This document shows positions 27,894 through 36,540 of a DNA stretch of 64,000 bases, piece after piece. Position 1 is the first letter of the stretch; each line of letters starts with the position of its first letter. The stretch is from Candidatus Enterococcus testudinis (GTDB lineage: Bacteria; Bacillota; Bacilli; Lactobacillales; Enterococcaceae). Made by a program: the position numbers and the translations under genes. The stretch spans positions 3,059,003-3,123,002 of the forward strand of contig NZ_NGKU01000001.1 in assembly GCF_002140915.1 (NCBI RefSeq). Direction: 5' to 3'. The notes beneath the pieces are model-generated. The model ran no database searches. It was given only the letters and a program-made list of their open reading frames with translations, and had not been told where the DNA came from.

Positions 27894-28739
27894 TTATTGC
27901 AGCAATTCTTTCAACCCATCCACACGGCTGACCAATGGTTTGCCTAGTGCTTTTTCAAAGTCATCGCTGTAAACTGCCAGTTGATTGTCTCTGATGTCTT
28001 GTTGGAAAGTCAAAAAGATTTCCGCTACTGGTTGCGGCAGTCCACCTGCCACCAAGTGCTGTACAAAGCCTTGATCATCTGTGGCCACGATCTCTAGATC
28101 TTTACCAGTTGCTTCTTTTAGTGCTGCCCCCAATGCTTCATACGTGATTGGTACCCCTGATAATTCAAGAATCTCAGGAAAATCCTTGCCAGCTAATGCA
28201 TGGGCGGCAACTTCGGCATATTCTCTTCTCAATGCCCAGCCAGTCTTGCCTTCTCCTGCAGCGTACACAAACTTACCCGTTTTGAGTGCTTCACCAATAA
28301 GCAATAATTCGTTTTCCAGATACCAGTTGTTGCGCAAAAATGTATGGGCAATCCCGCTTTCGCCAATCAATTTTTCCGTAAAGATATGGTCTGCAGCTAA
28401 CGCAGTTGTCGATCTTGTGGCCTCAGCGTAACTTGTGTAGGCAATATATGAGACACTCGCTTCTTGCGCCGCTTTGACAACATTGGTATGTTCCGCCTGA
28501 CGATTGTCTGTGCCGCCTGACACAAATAGCAAACGATCGATACCTGTCAAAGCCTCTTTCATCGAATCCAGATCAGAATAATCCCCGATCCGCACCTGAA
28601 AGCCCGCTTCTTTCAACGCAGCGCCTTTTTCTTCACTCCGAACCAACGCATAAATCTCTTCTTGAGGTACCAATTCTTTCAAAAATTGTAGCGCCAATCC
28701 GCCAAATCCACCAGTTGCACCAGTGACTAAGTAGGTCAT
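27894..28739 (-). CDS. NmrA-like NAD(P)-binding oxidoreductase (QorB type)
   Basis: A 281-residue atypical short-chain dehydrogenase. It has the Rossmann motif VTGATGGFGGLAL (residues 5-17), DRLLFVSGG, and IAYTSYAEA, then FLRNNWYLEN, typical of QorB-like NAD(P)H:quinone oxidoreductases. These act in the cytoplasm on quinones or as redox sensors. GAAGGAG precedes the ATG. Upstream, GTAACTATATTATTTAC (28773-28789) is a possible regulator site; the HxlR regulator often found next to such genes is absent. Confidence 0.87.
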   Translation of the reverse strand: MTYLVTGATGGFGGLALQFLKELVPQEEIYALVRSEEKGAALKEAGFQVRIGDYSDLDSMKEALTGIDRLLFVSGGTDNRQAEHTNVVKAAQEASVSYIAYTSYAEATRSTTALAADHIFTEKLIGESGIAHTFLRNNWYLENELLLIGEALKTGKFVYAAGEGKTGWALRREYAEVAAHALAGKDFPEILELSGVPITYEALGAALKEATGKDLEIVATDDQGFVQHLVAGGLPQPVAEIFLTFQQDIRDNQLAVYSDDFEKALGKPLVSRVDGLKELLQ

Positions 28740-28932
28740 TTATCATACACTCCTTCATTTTTGATTTTTTAGTTGTAAATAATATAGTTACAACATCATC
28801 ATACGCAGTCTGGTGTGTTTCGTCAAGTAAAAGAATACGCACCACCCTAGCTAGACAAAAAAACGCAATCTTCATTAGATTACGTTTAGTTTATAGACGT
28901 ATGTTGAGATTACGTATCCCAGCAACACTTTC

Positions 28933-29310
28933 TCACATATACGCTTCCATAATATCCATGAACTGCTGAAAGGAAATATATTTTAGTTGTTCCACATCAT
29001 AAGACAGCAACGCTGCAACCTTATTTTCGGCTTGTTCAGCCACATAATATACTGTTTTTCCCAAAGAAATGGCTATGCCTAACTCAAACAATGTTGTGGC
29101 GTCCACATCACCAGCCATATATACTAGTTCACTTTTTTTGATAGCCGCTATCGTTGCTGCCAAAGAATCATTCATGCCTGTAACTATCGATGCCTGTCCC
29201 TGAATGCTAAATCAAATAGCTTGTTCATCCATCGAAAAAAGATCGCCCTTTTGGTGTTTGGGGTTGGTGGATATGTGATAGATATACGTTTGATTCGATT
29301 CTTTATCCAT
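28933..29310 (-). pseudogene. deoxyribosyltransferase-like gene with an in-frame stop
   Basis: Reading from an ATG at 29310 (MDKESNQTYIYHISTNPK) gives 125 codons to 28933 in one frame, exactly the length of the paralogue at 33215-33592. One TGA interrupts it after DEQAI, where the paralogue has GGA (DQDIGFGF). The rest (FSIQGQASIVTGMNDSLAAT, then FELGIAISLGKTVYYVAE) is intact. The VDATT-FELG-A-LGK pattern resembles nucleoside 2-deoxyribosyltransferases. Unless the stop is read through or translation restarts at the ATG at 29175, it is inactive. Confidence 0.72.
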
Positions 29311-29376
29311 TCGATTGCTCCTTTTCAGAGATTGCTTCTGATATTCATCCGTTCATTTGGCACTTCAGACCATGAC

Positions 29377-29802
29377 TCATGGTGCTGCATCATACCTGTC
29401 TGCACCCCACCATTTCGGCAGCAATTCTTTTAGTGTCACGATTTCTCTTTTCTGGTAATCCACCATAAAGGCTGTTTCCGCATTTTCCTGATCCAATTGC
29501 ATCAGAAACTCTCGACAGGCGCCACAAGGCATACCGCCGACTGCTGCGGGTGCCTCATCACGAAAGGTGATGATCCTGTTGATTTTGGTTTGTTTGCTTT
29601 GTTGGTACATATTAAAAGCCGCCGCACGTTCGGCGCAAAGGTGGAAAACACCAGCTGTAGCTTCAAAACAATACCCGGTATAAATTTGCCCATCACCGGC
29701 TTCTAAAGCACAAACGACATGCTCAGCGTAGATAAACGGTGATACTTCATGCGGATTGTACAGTGCTTTTGCTTCTTGATAGAGTTTCTCCCAAATATCC
29801 AT
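29377..29802 (-). CDS. cytidine deaminase-family protein
   Basis: A 141-residue zinc deaminase with the catalytic motif HLCAERAAAF (C56, E58) and the zinc-binding PCGACREF (C93, C96). The length and LCAERAA sequence fit cytidine or blasticidin-S-type deaminases. It acts in the cytosol on pyrimidine nucleosides or analogues. It lies upstream of the broken deoxyribosyltransferase-like gene on the same strand, which suggests a shared role in nucleoside salvage. The main cdd gene is usually elsewhere, so this may be a second, specialised copy. Confidence 0.85.
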   Translation of the reverse strand: MDIWEKLYQEAKALYNPHEVSPFIYAEHVVCALEAGDGQIYTGYCFEATAGVFHLCAERAAAFNMYQQSKQTKINRIITFRDEAPAAVGGMPCGACREFLMQLDQENAETAFMVDYQKREIVTLKELLPKWWGADRYDAAP

Positions 29803-29984
29803 ATAGACCCCCTTGAGTTATGACTAATTAGGATTCAATTATACCATTGTTCAATGAGACTATACTTTTGGATTCACACAATTTATTTGTAATCTATCTT
29901 TATTAAAAAAAAGATTTCGATTCAAAGCAACACCGAATGTTACTATATGTAATGTGGTATAACATAATAAAAGGAGTGATTTAC

Positions 29985-30215
29985 ATGCTTACAGCAAAAT
30001 CGAGATTACAAGGAGATTCTGTAGTCATTACCTTACCATCTAATAATGGACAAAAACCTATGCCAAATAAAGAATATATCGTTGTCTATACAGAAGACGG
30101 GACAATCATTTTAGTGCCAAAGATAGAAGACCCCTTTTTACTAGGTGAAGAAGCAGCTTTTTATGAAGTAGATGAATGGGAGGATGTCTTGCCTGAAGGG
30201 AGAGAAGTTATCTGA
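29985..30215 (+). CDS. MazE-like antitoxin
   Basis: A 76-residue protein with an N-terminal AbrB-type swapped-hairpin strand pattern (KSRLQGDSVVITLPSNNGQK) and an acidic C-terminal tail (YEVDEWEDVLPEG) that would block the toxin. The start at 29985 follows AAAAGGAGTG; the in-frame ATG at 29937 is less likely. A TATAAC -10 box lies about 23 bp upstream, with the palindrome-like TTACTATATGTAA nearby for autoregulation. The stop overlaps the toxin start (TGATG). Confidence 0.87.
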   Translation: MLTAKSRLQGDSVVITLPSNNGQKPMPNKEYIVVYTEDGTIILVPKIEDPFLLGEEAAFYEVDEWEDVLPEGREVI

Positions 30216-30556
30216 TGCCAGAAGACAAGCGTTATATTCCAAAAAAGGGTGACATCGTGTGGATTGATTTCGATCCTTCTGCAAGAAATGAGCTACAAAA
30301 AAGACGCCCTGGTCTTGTCGTGTCTAAATATGAATTTAATCGTAAAACAATGTTTGCAGTTATATGCCCTATCACCTCTACTATACGTCATCTTCCGACC
30401 CGTTATACGCTGCCAGAAGAGTTGGAAACAAAAGGGCAAGTTATTATCTCTCAATTAAAGTCTCTTGATGTTAAAAAAAGAAATTTGATTCCTATTGAAC
30501 ATTTGCCTTTGCCAGACATGGCAAACATCAATCAAATCATCGAATACATATTTTAA
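30215..30556 (+). CDS. MazF/PemK-type toxin (mRNA interferase)
   Basis: A 113-residue MazF-fold protein with the N-terminal GDIVWIDFDPSARNELQKRRPGLVVS motif, including the conserved RRP, and CPITSTIR in the middle. VIISQLKSLDVKKR near the end matches the toxin family's VDQ-like helix region. It cleaves single-stranded RNA. It overlaps the antitoxin by one base and the pair ends in a strong terminator, a compact TA module. Length and motifs look intact, so the toxin is probably active. Confidence 0.9.
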   Translation: MPEDKRYIPKKGDIVWIDFDPSARNELQKRRPGLVVSKYEFNRKTMFAVICPITSTIRHLPTRYTLPEELETKGQVIISQLKSLDVKKRNLIPIEHLPLPDMANINQIIEYIF

Positions 30557-30604
30557 ACGATAGCGGATTGCTTCAACACCTACTAGGCTGTAGCTTTTAT
30601 ATAC

Positions 30605-30647
30605 AAAAATCAGGCATCCTCGTTGTGAGATGATGCCTGATTTTTTA
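30605..30647 (+). terminator. terminator of the MazEF-like module
   Basis: Stem AAAATCAGGCATC/GATGCCTGATTTT with a loop of about 13 bases and a following T-run. It also carries an A-run on the other side. Confidence 0.8.
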
Positions 30648-30706
30648 TTTATTCGATGGTCCCACCAACAATCCCACGCATTACCATTTTCAAAAACTGA
30701 CTTTAC

Positions 30707-31741
30707 TCAAACCTCCGGCAGATACGCCAGCAACGCCGCAATATTCTCTGCTGAGGTGGCCCAGCTTGTCGCAAAACGTACGACTTCATGATGGTCATCG
30801 TAGTTTTCCCATCGAGAAAATTTGACGTGTGACTCCAGGGCTTTCAACGTGTCCTTGTGCAGGATAAAAAATTGTTGATTTGTGGGTGAATCTAAGTACA
30901 TAGGGTAGCCTTTGGCAATCATGCTTTCTTTGAGTATCATTGCCATCGCAACGGCATGTTGACTGATTGTTAGATACAAATCATCCGTAAACAATGTATC
31001 AAACTGAATGCCTAAAAGTCGACCTTTGGCCAGCAAGGCACCATGTTGCTTGATAAATGTAGTGAAATGCTTGGGTTCATTTTGTTTGGTAAAGACGACA
31101 GCTTCTCCGCAAAGTGCGCCTATTTTGGTGCCGCCGATATAAAATACATCACTGAGTGCGGCGATATCCGCAAAGGTCAGATCTGCTTGCGGACTGGCTA
31201 GTCCATACCCCAAACGTGCACCATCAATAAATAAAGGAATCTCATAGTCCTGGCATACTTGAGACAATTTGGTCAATTCCTCTTTCGTATACAGTGTGCC
31301 ATATTCTGTGGGATAAGAAATATAGACCATCCCTGGGTACACCATGTGCGTATGATTGGCATCGGCATAAAATGTTTGCAGATAGTTGGCTACGGATGCG
31401 GCCGATAGTTTTCCCGCCTCAGCAGGAATCGTCAATACTTTGTGGCCGCTGTATTCGATGGCACCGGCTTCGTGGGTGCTGATATGGCCGGTATCGGCAG
31501 CAATCACGCCTTCGTAACTGCGCAATAGGCTATCGATCACAATTTGATTTGTCTGCGTGCCACCGACAAGGAAGTGAATGGTCGCTTCTGTTAGTCCAAT
31601 CGCCTCGCGTATTTTTTCCTTGGCCGATTTGGTGAATGTGTCTGTGCCATAGCCGCTTTCTTGCACCATATTGGTTGCGGCAAATCGGTCTAAAATAGCG
31701 GGGTGAACCCCTTCCGAATAATCATTTTCAAAAGATAGCAT
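30707..31741 (-). CDS. threonine aldolase-family PLP enzyme
   Basis: A 344-residue fold-type I PLP enzyme of the threonine aldolase/beta-eliminating lyase group. It has FLVGGTQTNQIVIDSLL, STHEAGAIEYSGHKV, FIDGARLGYG (D173 contacts the pyridine ring) and the Schiff-base lysine in YIGGTKIGAL (K206). It would cleave L-threonine or allo-threonine to glycine and acetaldehyde. It overlaps the end of a broken marR gene by one base (31741) and was probably co-transcribed with it. Confidence 0.9.
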   Translation of the reverse strand: MLSFENDYSEGVHPAILDRFAATNMVQESGYGTDTFTKSAKEKIREAIGLTEATIHFLVGGTQTNQIVIDSLLRSYEGVIAADTGHISTHEAGAIEYSGHKVLTIPAEAGKLSAASVANYLQTFYADANHTHMVYPGMVYISYPTEYGTLYTKEELTKLSQVCQDYEIPLFIDGARLGYGLASPQADLTFADIAALSDVFYIGGTKIGALCGEAVVFTKQNEPKHFTTFIKQHGALLAKGRLLGIQFDTLFTDDLYLTISQHAVAMAMILKESMIAKGYPMYLDSPTNQQFFILHKDTLKALESHVKFSRWENYDDHHEVVRFATSWATSAENIAALLAYLPEV

Positions 31742-32087
31742 TAGATTTCCTCCATTTCATTTGGTACGATTTTTTCGAGTATTGTCGTAATCTTGCCCAT
31801 GGCACCAATGAGGGTCTGTAGCTCCTCGGTATCCAAGTGTTCTGTTAGTCCCTGCACTTTCTCATTCGACAGTTCTTCGATAAAGGCATTTAGCTGTTGG
31901 CCTGCTTCTGTCAGGTAGAGATGATAGACACGGCTATCCGCTGAATCTTTCTTCCGATAAATCTGCCCGTCTTTTTCGAATTTTGATAGCATACGGCTTA
32001 AATAGCTTTTTTTATCATCAAGTACTGGGTCAGAGCATTGGCGGTCACACTAGGCTGTCGGCTGATTTCACCGATACTCTTAAACAT
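31741..32087 (-). pseudogene. MarR-family regulator gene, frameshifted
   Basis: From an ATG at 32087 after AGGAGG the frame reads MFKSIGEISRQPSVTANALTQYL, then a one-base loss in TTGATGAT shifts it. The correct frame continues as DDKKSYLSRMLSKFEKDGQIYRKKDSADSR, a MarR winged helix, to the stop at 31741. The N-terminal helix of MarR proteins is also short. The regulator is therefore probably not made, which would leave the threonine aldolase gene without its own control. Confidence 0.75.
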
Positions 32088-32096
32088 CGTTTCCTC

Positions 32097-32144
32097 CTAA
32101 AAAAATGACTTCTACAAGCTCAAAAAAAGCTTGTAGAAGTCATT
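32097..32144 (-). terminator. terminator hairpin directly before the marR ribosome binding site
   Basis: A perfect 17-bp stem AATGACTTCTACAAGCT/AGCTTGTAGAAGTCATT with a seven-base loop, followed on the minus strand by seven T residues. Two bases later comes AGGAGG of the broken marR gene. No minus-strand gene lies within 1 kb upstream, so this may be an attenuator or a terminator brought here by a deletion. Confidence 0.75.
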
Positions 32145-32421
32145 AGCAAAATTGCGGTTTCAGTAATCACTGAGGGAGACATTCATTCCCCTATTCTCCA
32201 CTCATTATCATATACCTATCATTATTCGTCAATACTAATAGATAGAAAGATTTTTTTTATGCTTGAAGCATATACTATATTATCAATGAGCATGTCACTT
32301 TTTATCAAATGACCATCCGTCTACCTTAATCTTTAAATCTAAGGAAAGCATTCAATAATGATCATCTTAATATTTTCGTCCATGCTTATGCTATAATCCT
32401 CATAAAGGAGTCGAGTCAATC

Positions 32422-32784
32422 ATGTCCGATAAACCTCAAGGAAAGAACACACAAATACCCAACAATACTTTCAACACCATGAATACAAAACCTGATCCAT
32501 CACAGCAGGGTTCACCTGTTCCATTCCAACAAGGGGACTTTGCTTCGATAGATACACAATATGAAAACAAGAAGACTTTTTCAGAAATCCTTAGTTTTTA
32601 TGTACTAGGCATTGCTTTGACGATCATTAGTTTTTACTTGTTCGTGACACTTCCTATTTTTCAAAATTTCTTGAATCAAACTATTTTGTCTTTCGCCATT
32701 GCCTTTGGGTTGTTGATTGTCAGTTTTGTCATTGCACATGTTTTGACGACACTTTGTACGGAAATATACAGAAAAAAACATTGA
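32422..32784 (+). CDS. small membrane protein of unknown function
   Basis: A 120-residue protein. Residues 1-50 are polar and rich in Asn, Gln, Pro and Ser; two membrane helices follow (YVLGIALTIISFYLFVTLP and ILSFAIAFGLLIVSFVIAHV), and the end is basic. AAAGGAGTCG precedes the ATG, and TATAAT stands at 32392-32397. It is followed by a broken kinase-like gene on the same strand. I do not recognise a family. The 32145-32421 stretch before it shows nothing but this promoter. Confidence 0.65.
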   Translation: MSDKPQGKNTQIPNNTFNTMNTKPDPSQQGSPVPFQQGDFASIDTQYENKKTFSEILSFYVLGIALTIISFYLFVTLPIFQNFLNQTILSFAIAFGLLIVSFVIAHVLTTLCTEIYRKKH

Positions 32785-32820
32785 CTCGGCTAATTTCTTT
32801 TATATAAAAGGAGTCCTCAT

Positions 32821-33118
32821 ATGGTAAAAGTTTTATTGACCGGTATGTCTGGTGTCGGCAAATCTACAATTCTTGATCACATTCGATCAAGTGGTCACCC
32901 ATGCATTGATTTGGACTATAATGACTGGATCATCTTTGATGAGACGGTCGCTGACTACCTTATGGACACGAATAAAATCATCCGATATATCGAAGCACAT
33001 CCTTATTCTTGATTTACATGCCAATCAGGAGGAACAGGCAATCGTAGCAGCGTATCGGTGGAAGAATGATCGTGAGATGCTACAGCTATTTGTTGATTTT
33101 CTTCAGAATTGGACATAA
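32821..33118 (+). pseudogene. P-loop kinase-like gene, truncated and frameshifted
   Basis: The start (after AAAGGAG) encodes LLTGMSGVGKSTIL, a Walker A, then IDLDYNDW as in AAA18-type nucleoside or shikimate-like kinases. The frame stops at 33012 after IIRYIEAHPYS. A shifted frame remains open to 33118 (AYRWKNDREMLQLFVDFLQ). Most of the expected kinase core between these is missing, so an internal deletion is likely. Inactive. Confidence 0.6.
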
Positions 33119-33173
33119 ACATTTGAATCATGAAGATCCGTGCTGCTCCATAGGAAAGCAGGACAAATCATAT

Positions 33174-33216
33174 GCAAGTAGGCGCTATCGTGAGGATAGC
33201 GCCTACTTGCTTTTTT
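33174..33216 (+). terminator. strong plus-strand terminator
   Basis: Perfect 16-bp stem GCAAGTAGGCGCTATC/GATAGCGCCTACTTGC with a five-base loop and six T residues. It overlaps the stop codon of the minus-strand gene at 33215. Confidence 0.88.
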
Positions 33217-33592
33217 ATAACTGCTCTTCCACTATCTGGATAAATGTTTTGAATGACACACAGTTCAGTTGCGCCATATCATAGGGCAGCAACGCTTCAA
33301 CGGCGTTGTCGCCTCGTTCCGTCACATAATACACGGTCTTTCCCAAAGAAATAGCCAGCCCAAGTTCAAAATAAGTTGTTGCGTCAACCTCACCTGAAAT
33401 ATACACAATTGTACTATTTTTGATAGCCGCAATCGTTGTCTCTAAGGAGTTGTTCATACCTGTGACAATGGAAAGCTCTCCACCAAAACCAAACCCGATA
33501 TCTTGGTCATGCATGGAAAGAAAGATGCCATTTTGATGGATGGGGTTGGTGGAGATTTGATATAGGTAAGCTTCATTTGATGACTTGTCCAT
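33215..33592 (-). CDS. nucleoside 2-deoxyribosyltransferase-like protein
   Basis: A 125-residue protein, intact paralogue of the broken gene at 28933-29310. It holds FELGLAISLGKTVYYVTE after a GEVDATT stretch, the pattern that in nucleoside 2-deoxyribosyltransferases (DxGTAxExGxAxALGK) carries the catalytic glutamate (E of FELG). The N-terminal part (YLYQISTNPIHQNGIFLSM) resembles the start of the fold less clearly. It may instead be a nucleotide-binding relative without transferase activity. GGAGGAAT precedes the ATG. Confidence 0.6.
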   Translation of the reverse strand: MDKSSNEAYLYQISTNPIHQNGIFLSMHDQDIGFGFGGELSIVTGMNNSLETTIAAIKNSTIVYISGEVDATTYFELGLAISLGKTVYYVTERGDNAVEALLPYDMAQLNCVSFKTFIQIVEEQL

Positions 33593-33690
33593 CTGATTCC
33601 TCCTTCATATAATTGTTGTGTCCAACATCCGTTCCTTTGTCAGAGCATTTAGTTGCTGTTCTCCTATTTTGCTTAAAAGTATACCATGCT

Positions 33691-33734
33691 AAAAAAACAT
33701 CATGCAAACCATTATATTCATGGTCTGCATGATG
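33691..33734 (-). terminator. terminator of the P-type ATPase gene
   Basis: On the minus strand CATCATGCAGACCAT pairs with ATGGTTTGCATGATG, followed by seven T residues. It lies 12 bases after the ATPase stop codon. Confidence 0.85.
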
Positions 33735-33745
33735 CTTATTTTGGA

Positions 33746-36370
33746 TTATGCTGTTGCTTCAGTTGTCTTTTTTCCGCCGTGGCGAATCAATTTGTTCAAT
33801 TCGCTGACAATCAGTGGAATCAATGACAAGCCAATCACGATCAGCCATTCTGTTCCATTCAAGCTTGTCACTCTAAAGATATCTTGCAAGAAAGGAATGA
33901 ATAGGACCGCCAATTGCATCGCCAAGCTAACAACGAAGGCTTTATTCATGGCACTGTTTGAAAATAAACCAATGCTGAAGATCGAGCGGGTTTCACTACG
34001 AACAGCATACGCCCGTGTCAATTCACCGAAGACCAATGTGGCAAAGGCCATTGTATTGGCCGTTCCATCAGCTATCCCTGGATCTGACAGAACATACTCC
34101 CCTAACCAATAAGCTGCTAAGGTGATCGCCCCTACCAAGATTCCATAAAAAATCATACTTGAGGCAAAGCCATCAGCAAAAATACTTTTCCGTGAATCTC
34201 GTGGTTTTTGTTTCATGACGCCTGGTTCAACAGGTTCCATTCCCAAAGCCAACGCAGGTAATGAGTCGGTCACTAAGTTCAACCATAACAGTTGGATCGC
34301 TACTAAAGGCATTTGGTGGAAATTCAAGGCAGTTGCAACAAAGATCGTAATGATCTCACCGATATTACAGCTTAATAGATATTGGATCGATTTCTTGATA
34401 TTGGCATAGATACCGCGTCCTTGTTCAACTGCATGAACGATCGTCGCAAAGTTATCATCTGTTAAGATCATATCTGCCGCACCTTTGGCTACATCTGTAC
34501 CAGTGATCCCCATCGCACAACCGATATCTGCGACTTTCAAAGCAGGGGCATCATTGACGCCATCACCCGTCATCGCAACGACCATGCCGTTGGCTTGCCA
34601 CGCTTTGACAATGCGCATTTTGTGCTCCGGTGAAACCCGGGCATAAACAGAATACTTGCTGACTTCTTCTTCCAAGATTTCTTGTGGCATGGTGTCTAAT
34701 TCGGCACCTGTCAGCGCAAGGTCACCGGAACGGAAAATCGCCAACTCTTTGGCGATCGCCACTGCAGTCAGTTTGTGGTCCCCTGTGATCATGACTGGAC
34801 GAATGCCTGCATCGTAACATTGCGCCACAGCTTCTTTGACTTCTTGTCGCGGCGGATCGATCATACCCACCAACCCAGCAAAGGTTAAGCCATTTTCAAT
34901 GTCTTCTGAAGTCAATTCTTCTGGTACTTCTGTGATATCTTTATACGCTGCCCCTAAAACACGCAAGGCTTTCGATGCCATTTCGGCATTCTTGTCAGCA
35001 ATGATCTGTTGGTCTGCACCATCGATGATACAACGTGTCAGTAGGACATCAGGTGCCCCTTTGACCATAACCCGATAGCCAGCAGCAGTTTTATGGATGG
35101 TACTCATTAGTTTCCGTTCAGAATCAAACGGAATTTCTGCTACCCGTGGATACATTACTTCTAAATCATTTTTGTTCAATTGTTCTTCATAGGCTTTGGT
35201 GACGAACGCAGTTTCTGTTGGATCCCCCGTCACTTGGACATCTGCAGCATCACCAATTAATTTTGAATCGTTACAAAGTGCACCAATCGTCAGCAACTCA
35301 GCTTCTGATTGCTCTCCATAAGCAAACGTTTCTACAATGGTCATTTTGTTTTGAGTCAATGTCCCAGTTTTGTCACTGCAAATCACGGAAGCTGCCCCTA
35401 ACGTTTCTACAGCTGGCAATTTTTTGACAATTGCATTGCGTTTCACCAAACGCTGAACACCTAATGCCAATACGATGGTCACAATTGCTGCTAATCCTTC
35501 AGGAATTGCCGCAACACCCAGTGAAACAGCCATCATAAAGATATCTAGGATCGGACGGCCATATAATAAACCGACAACGAACATCAACACACAGATACCC
35601 AAACAAATAATCGACAATATTTTTGAGATTTCAGCCATTTTCTTTTGCAAAGGCGTGATGTTCTCATCTTCAGAAATCAACATGCCCGCAATCCGACCGA
35701 CTTCGGTTTTCATTCCTGTGTCAGTGACCACGCATGTTGCACGGCCATTGGTGATCACGGTGGAAGAAATCAACATATTTTTGCGATCCGCCAAGCCGGT
35801 ATCATCTGACAGGTTGTCGATATCTTTCTTGTTGACCGGTACCGATTCACCTGTCATCGCCGCTTCATCTGCTTTCAGATTGATGGCTTTCAAGACTCTG
35901 GCATCCGCCGGCACCAAATCACCGGCTTCTAATTCGATGATGTCCCCTGGGACCAATGTCGTGGTATCGACATGATCCAATTGTCCATCACGAATCACTT
36001 TAGCCAATGGTGCAGACATTTTCTGCAAAGCTTCCAACGATTTGCTGGCATTGTTTTCTTGCGAGATTGAAATAATGGCATTGATCACCACGATCAAAAG
36101 AATGATCACTGATTCGACCCAATCTTCAAAACCGCTGGATACATAGGAAAGAAATGCCGCAATCAACAATACGATGATCATTGGGTCTTTCAATTGCCCG
36201 ATGACTTTCTTCAGTAAACTCTCTTTCTTTTGCACATCAAGTGCATTATGACCAAAAGACTGTAGACGTTTCTTCACTTCTTGCTTGGACAGTCCTTGTT
36301 GCTGGTCCGTCTCCAAAGCTTGTAACACTTCTTCTTTGGATTTGGCAAACCATAATGTCAAACGATTCAT
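33746..36370 (-). CDS. cation-transporting P-type ATPase (Ca2+-ATPase type)
   Basis: An 874-residue P2-type ATPase. It has the actuator motif MTGES (residues 172-176), the phosphorylation site CSDKTGTLTQ (D333), KGAPDVLL in the nucleotide domain, and the hinge MTGDGVNDAPALK. TM4 carries VAAIPEGL (about 286-293), as in calcium pumps such as Listeria LMCA1, and TM6 has LLWLNLVTDSLPALALG. It exports Ca2+ (or possibly Mn2+) from the cytosol using ATP. It stands alone with its own terminator. Confidence 0.93.
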   Translation of the reverse strand: MNRLTLWFAKSKEEVLQALETDQQQGLSKQEVKKRLQSFGHNALDVQKKESLLKKVIGQLKDPMIIVLLIAAFLSYVSSGFEDWVESVIILLIVVINAIISISQENNASKSLEALQKMSAPLAKVIRDGQLDHVDTTTLVPGDIIELEAGDLVPADARVLKAINLKADEAAMTGESVPVNKKDIDNLSDDTGLADRKNMLISSTVITNGRATCVVTDTGMKTEVGRIAGMLISEDENITPLQKKMAEISKILSIICLGICVLMFVVGLLYGRPILDIFMMAVSLGVAAIPEGLAAIVTIVLALGVQRLVKRNAIVKKLPAVETLGAASVICSDKTGTLTQNKMTIVETFAYGEQSEAELLTIGALCNDSKLIGDAADVQVTGDPTETAFVTKAYEEQLNKNDLEVMYPRVAEIPFDSERKLMSTIHKTAAGYRVMVKGAPDVLLTRCIIDGADQQIIADKNAEMASKALRVLGAAYKDITEVPEELTSEDIENGLTFAGLVGMIDPPRQEVKEAVAQCYDAGIRPVMITGDHKLTAVAIAKELAIFRSGDLALTGAELDTMPQEILEEEVSKYSVYARVSPEHKMRIVKAWQANGMVVAMTGDGVNDAPALKVADIGCAMGITGTDVAKGAADMILTDDNFATIVHAVEQGRGIYANIKKSIQYLLSCNIGEIITIFVATALNFHQMPLVAIQLLWLNLVTDSLPALALGMEPVEPGVMKQKPRDSRKSIFADGFASSMIFYGILVGAITLAAYWLGEYVLSDPGIADGTANTMAFATLVFGELTRAYAVRSETRSIFSIGLFSNSAMNKAFVVSLAMQLAVLFIPFLQDIFRVTSLNGTEWLIVIGLSLIPLIVSELNKLIRHGGKKTTEATA

Positions 36371-36445
36371 CCCCTATTCATATTCATTTTTTTAACTATC
36401 AATATAATACTATACTCTATTTTGGCGCTGTTTGGTGCGTTTATG

Positions 36446-36481
36446 AAAAAAATCACAGCAGAGAATCGGGATTCTGCTGTG
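36446..36481 (-). terminator. terminator after the M24-like gene
   Basis: Minus strand: CACAGCAGAA/TTCTGCTGTG-type stem around an eight-base loop, followed by ATTTTTTTC. It lies about 60 bp beyond the stop codon at 36541. Confidence 0.8.
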
Positions 36482-36540
36482 ACATCAGCGTATGATTTGT
36501 TCGTTGTGCATAACCTGTGGACAACTATTCTAAACCTCAC

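Noticed and set aside
35475-35975. A 166-codon plus-strand frame opposite the P-type ATPase
   Set aside because: Antisense shadow of a conserved ATPase gene; no start signals and no recognisable motif.
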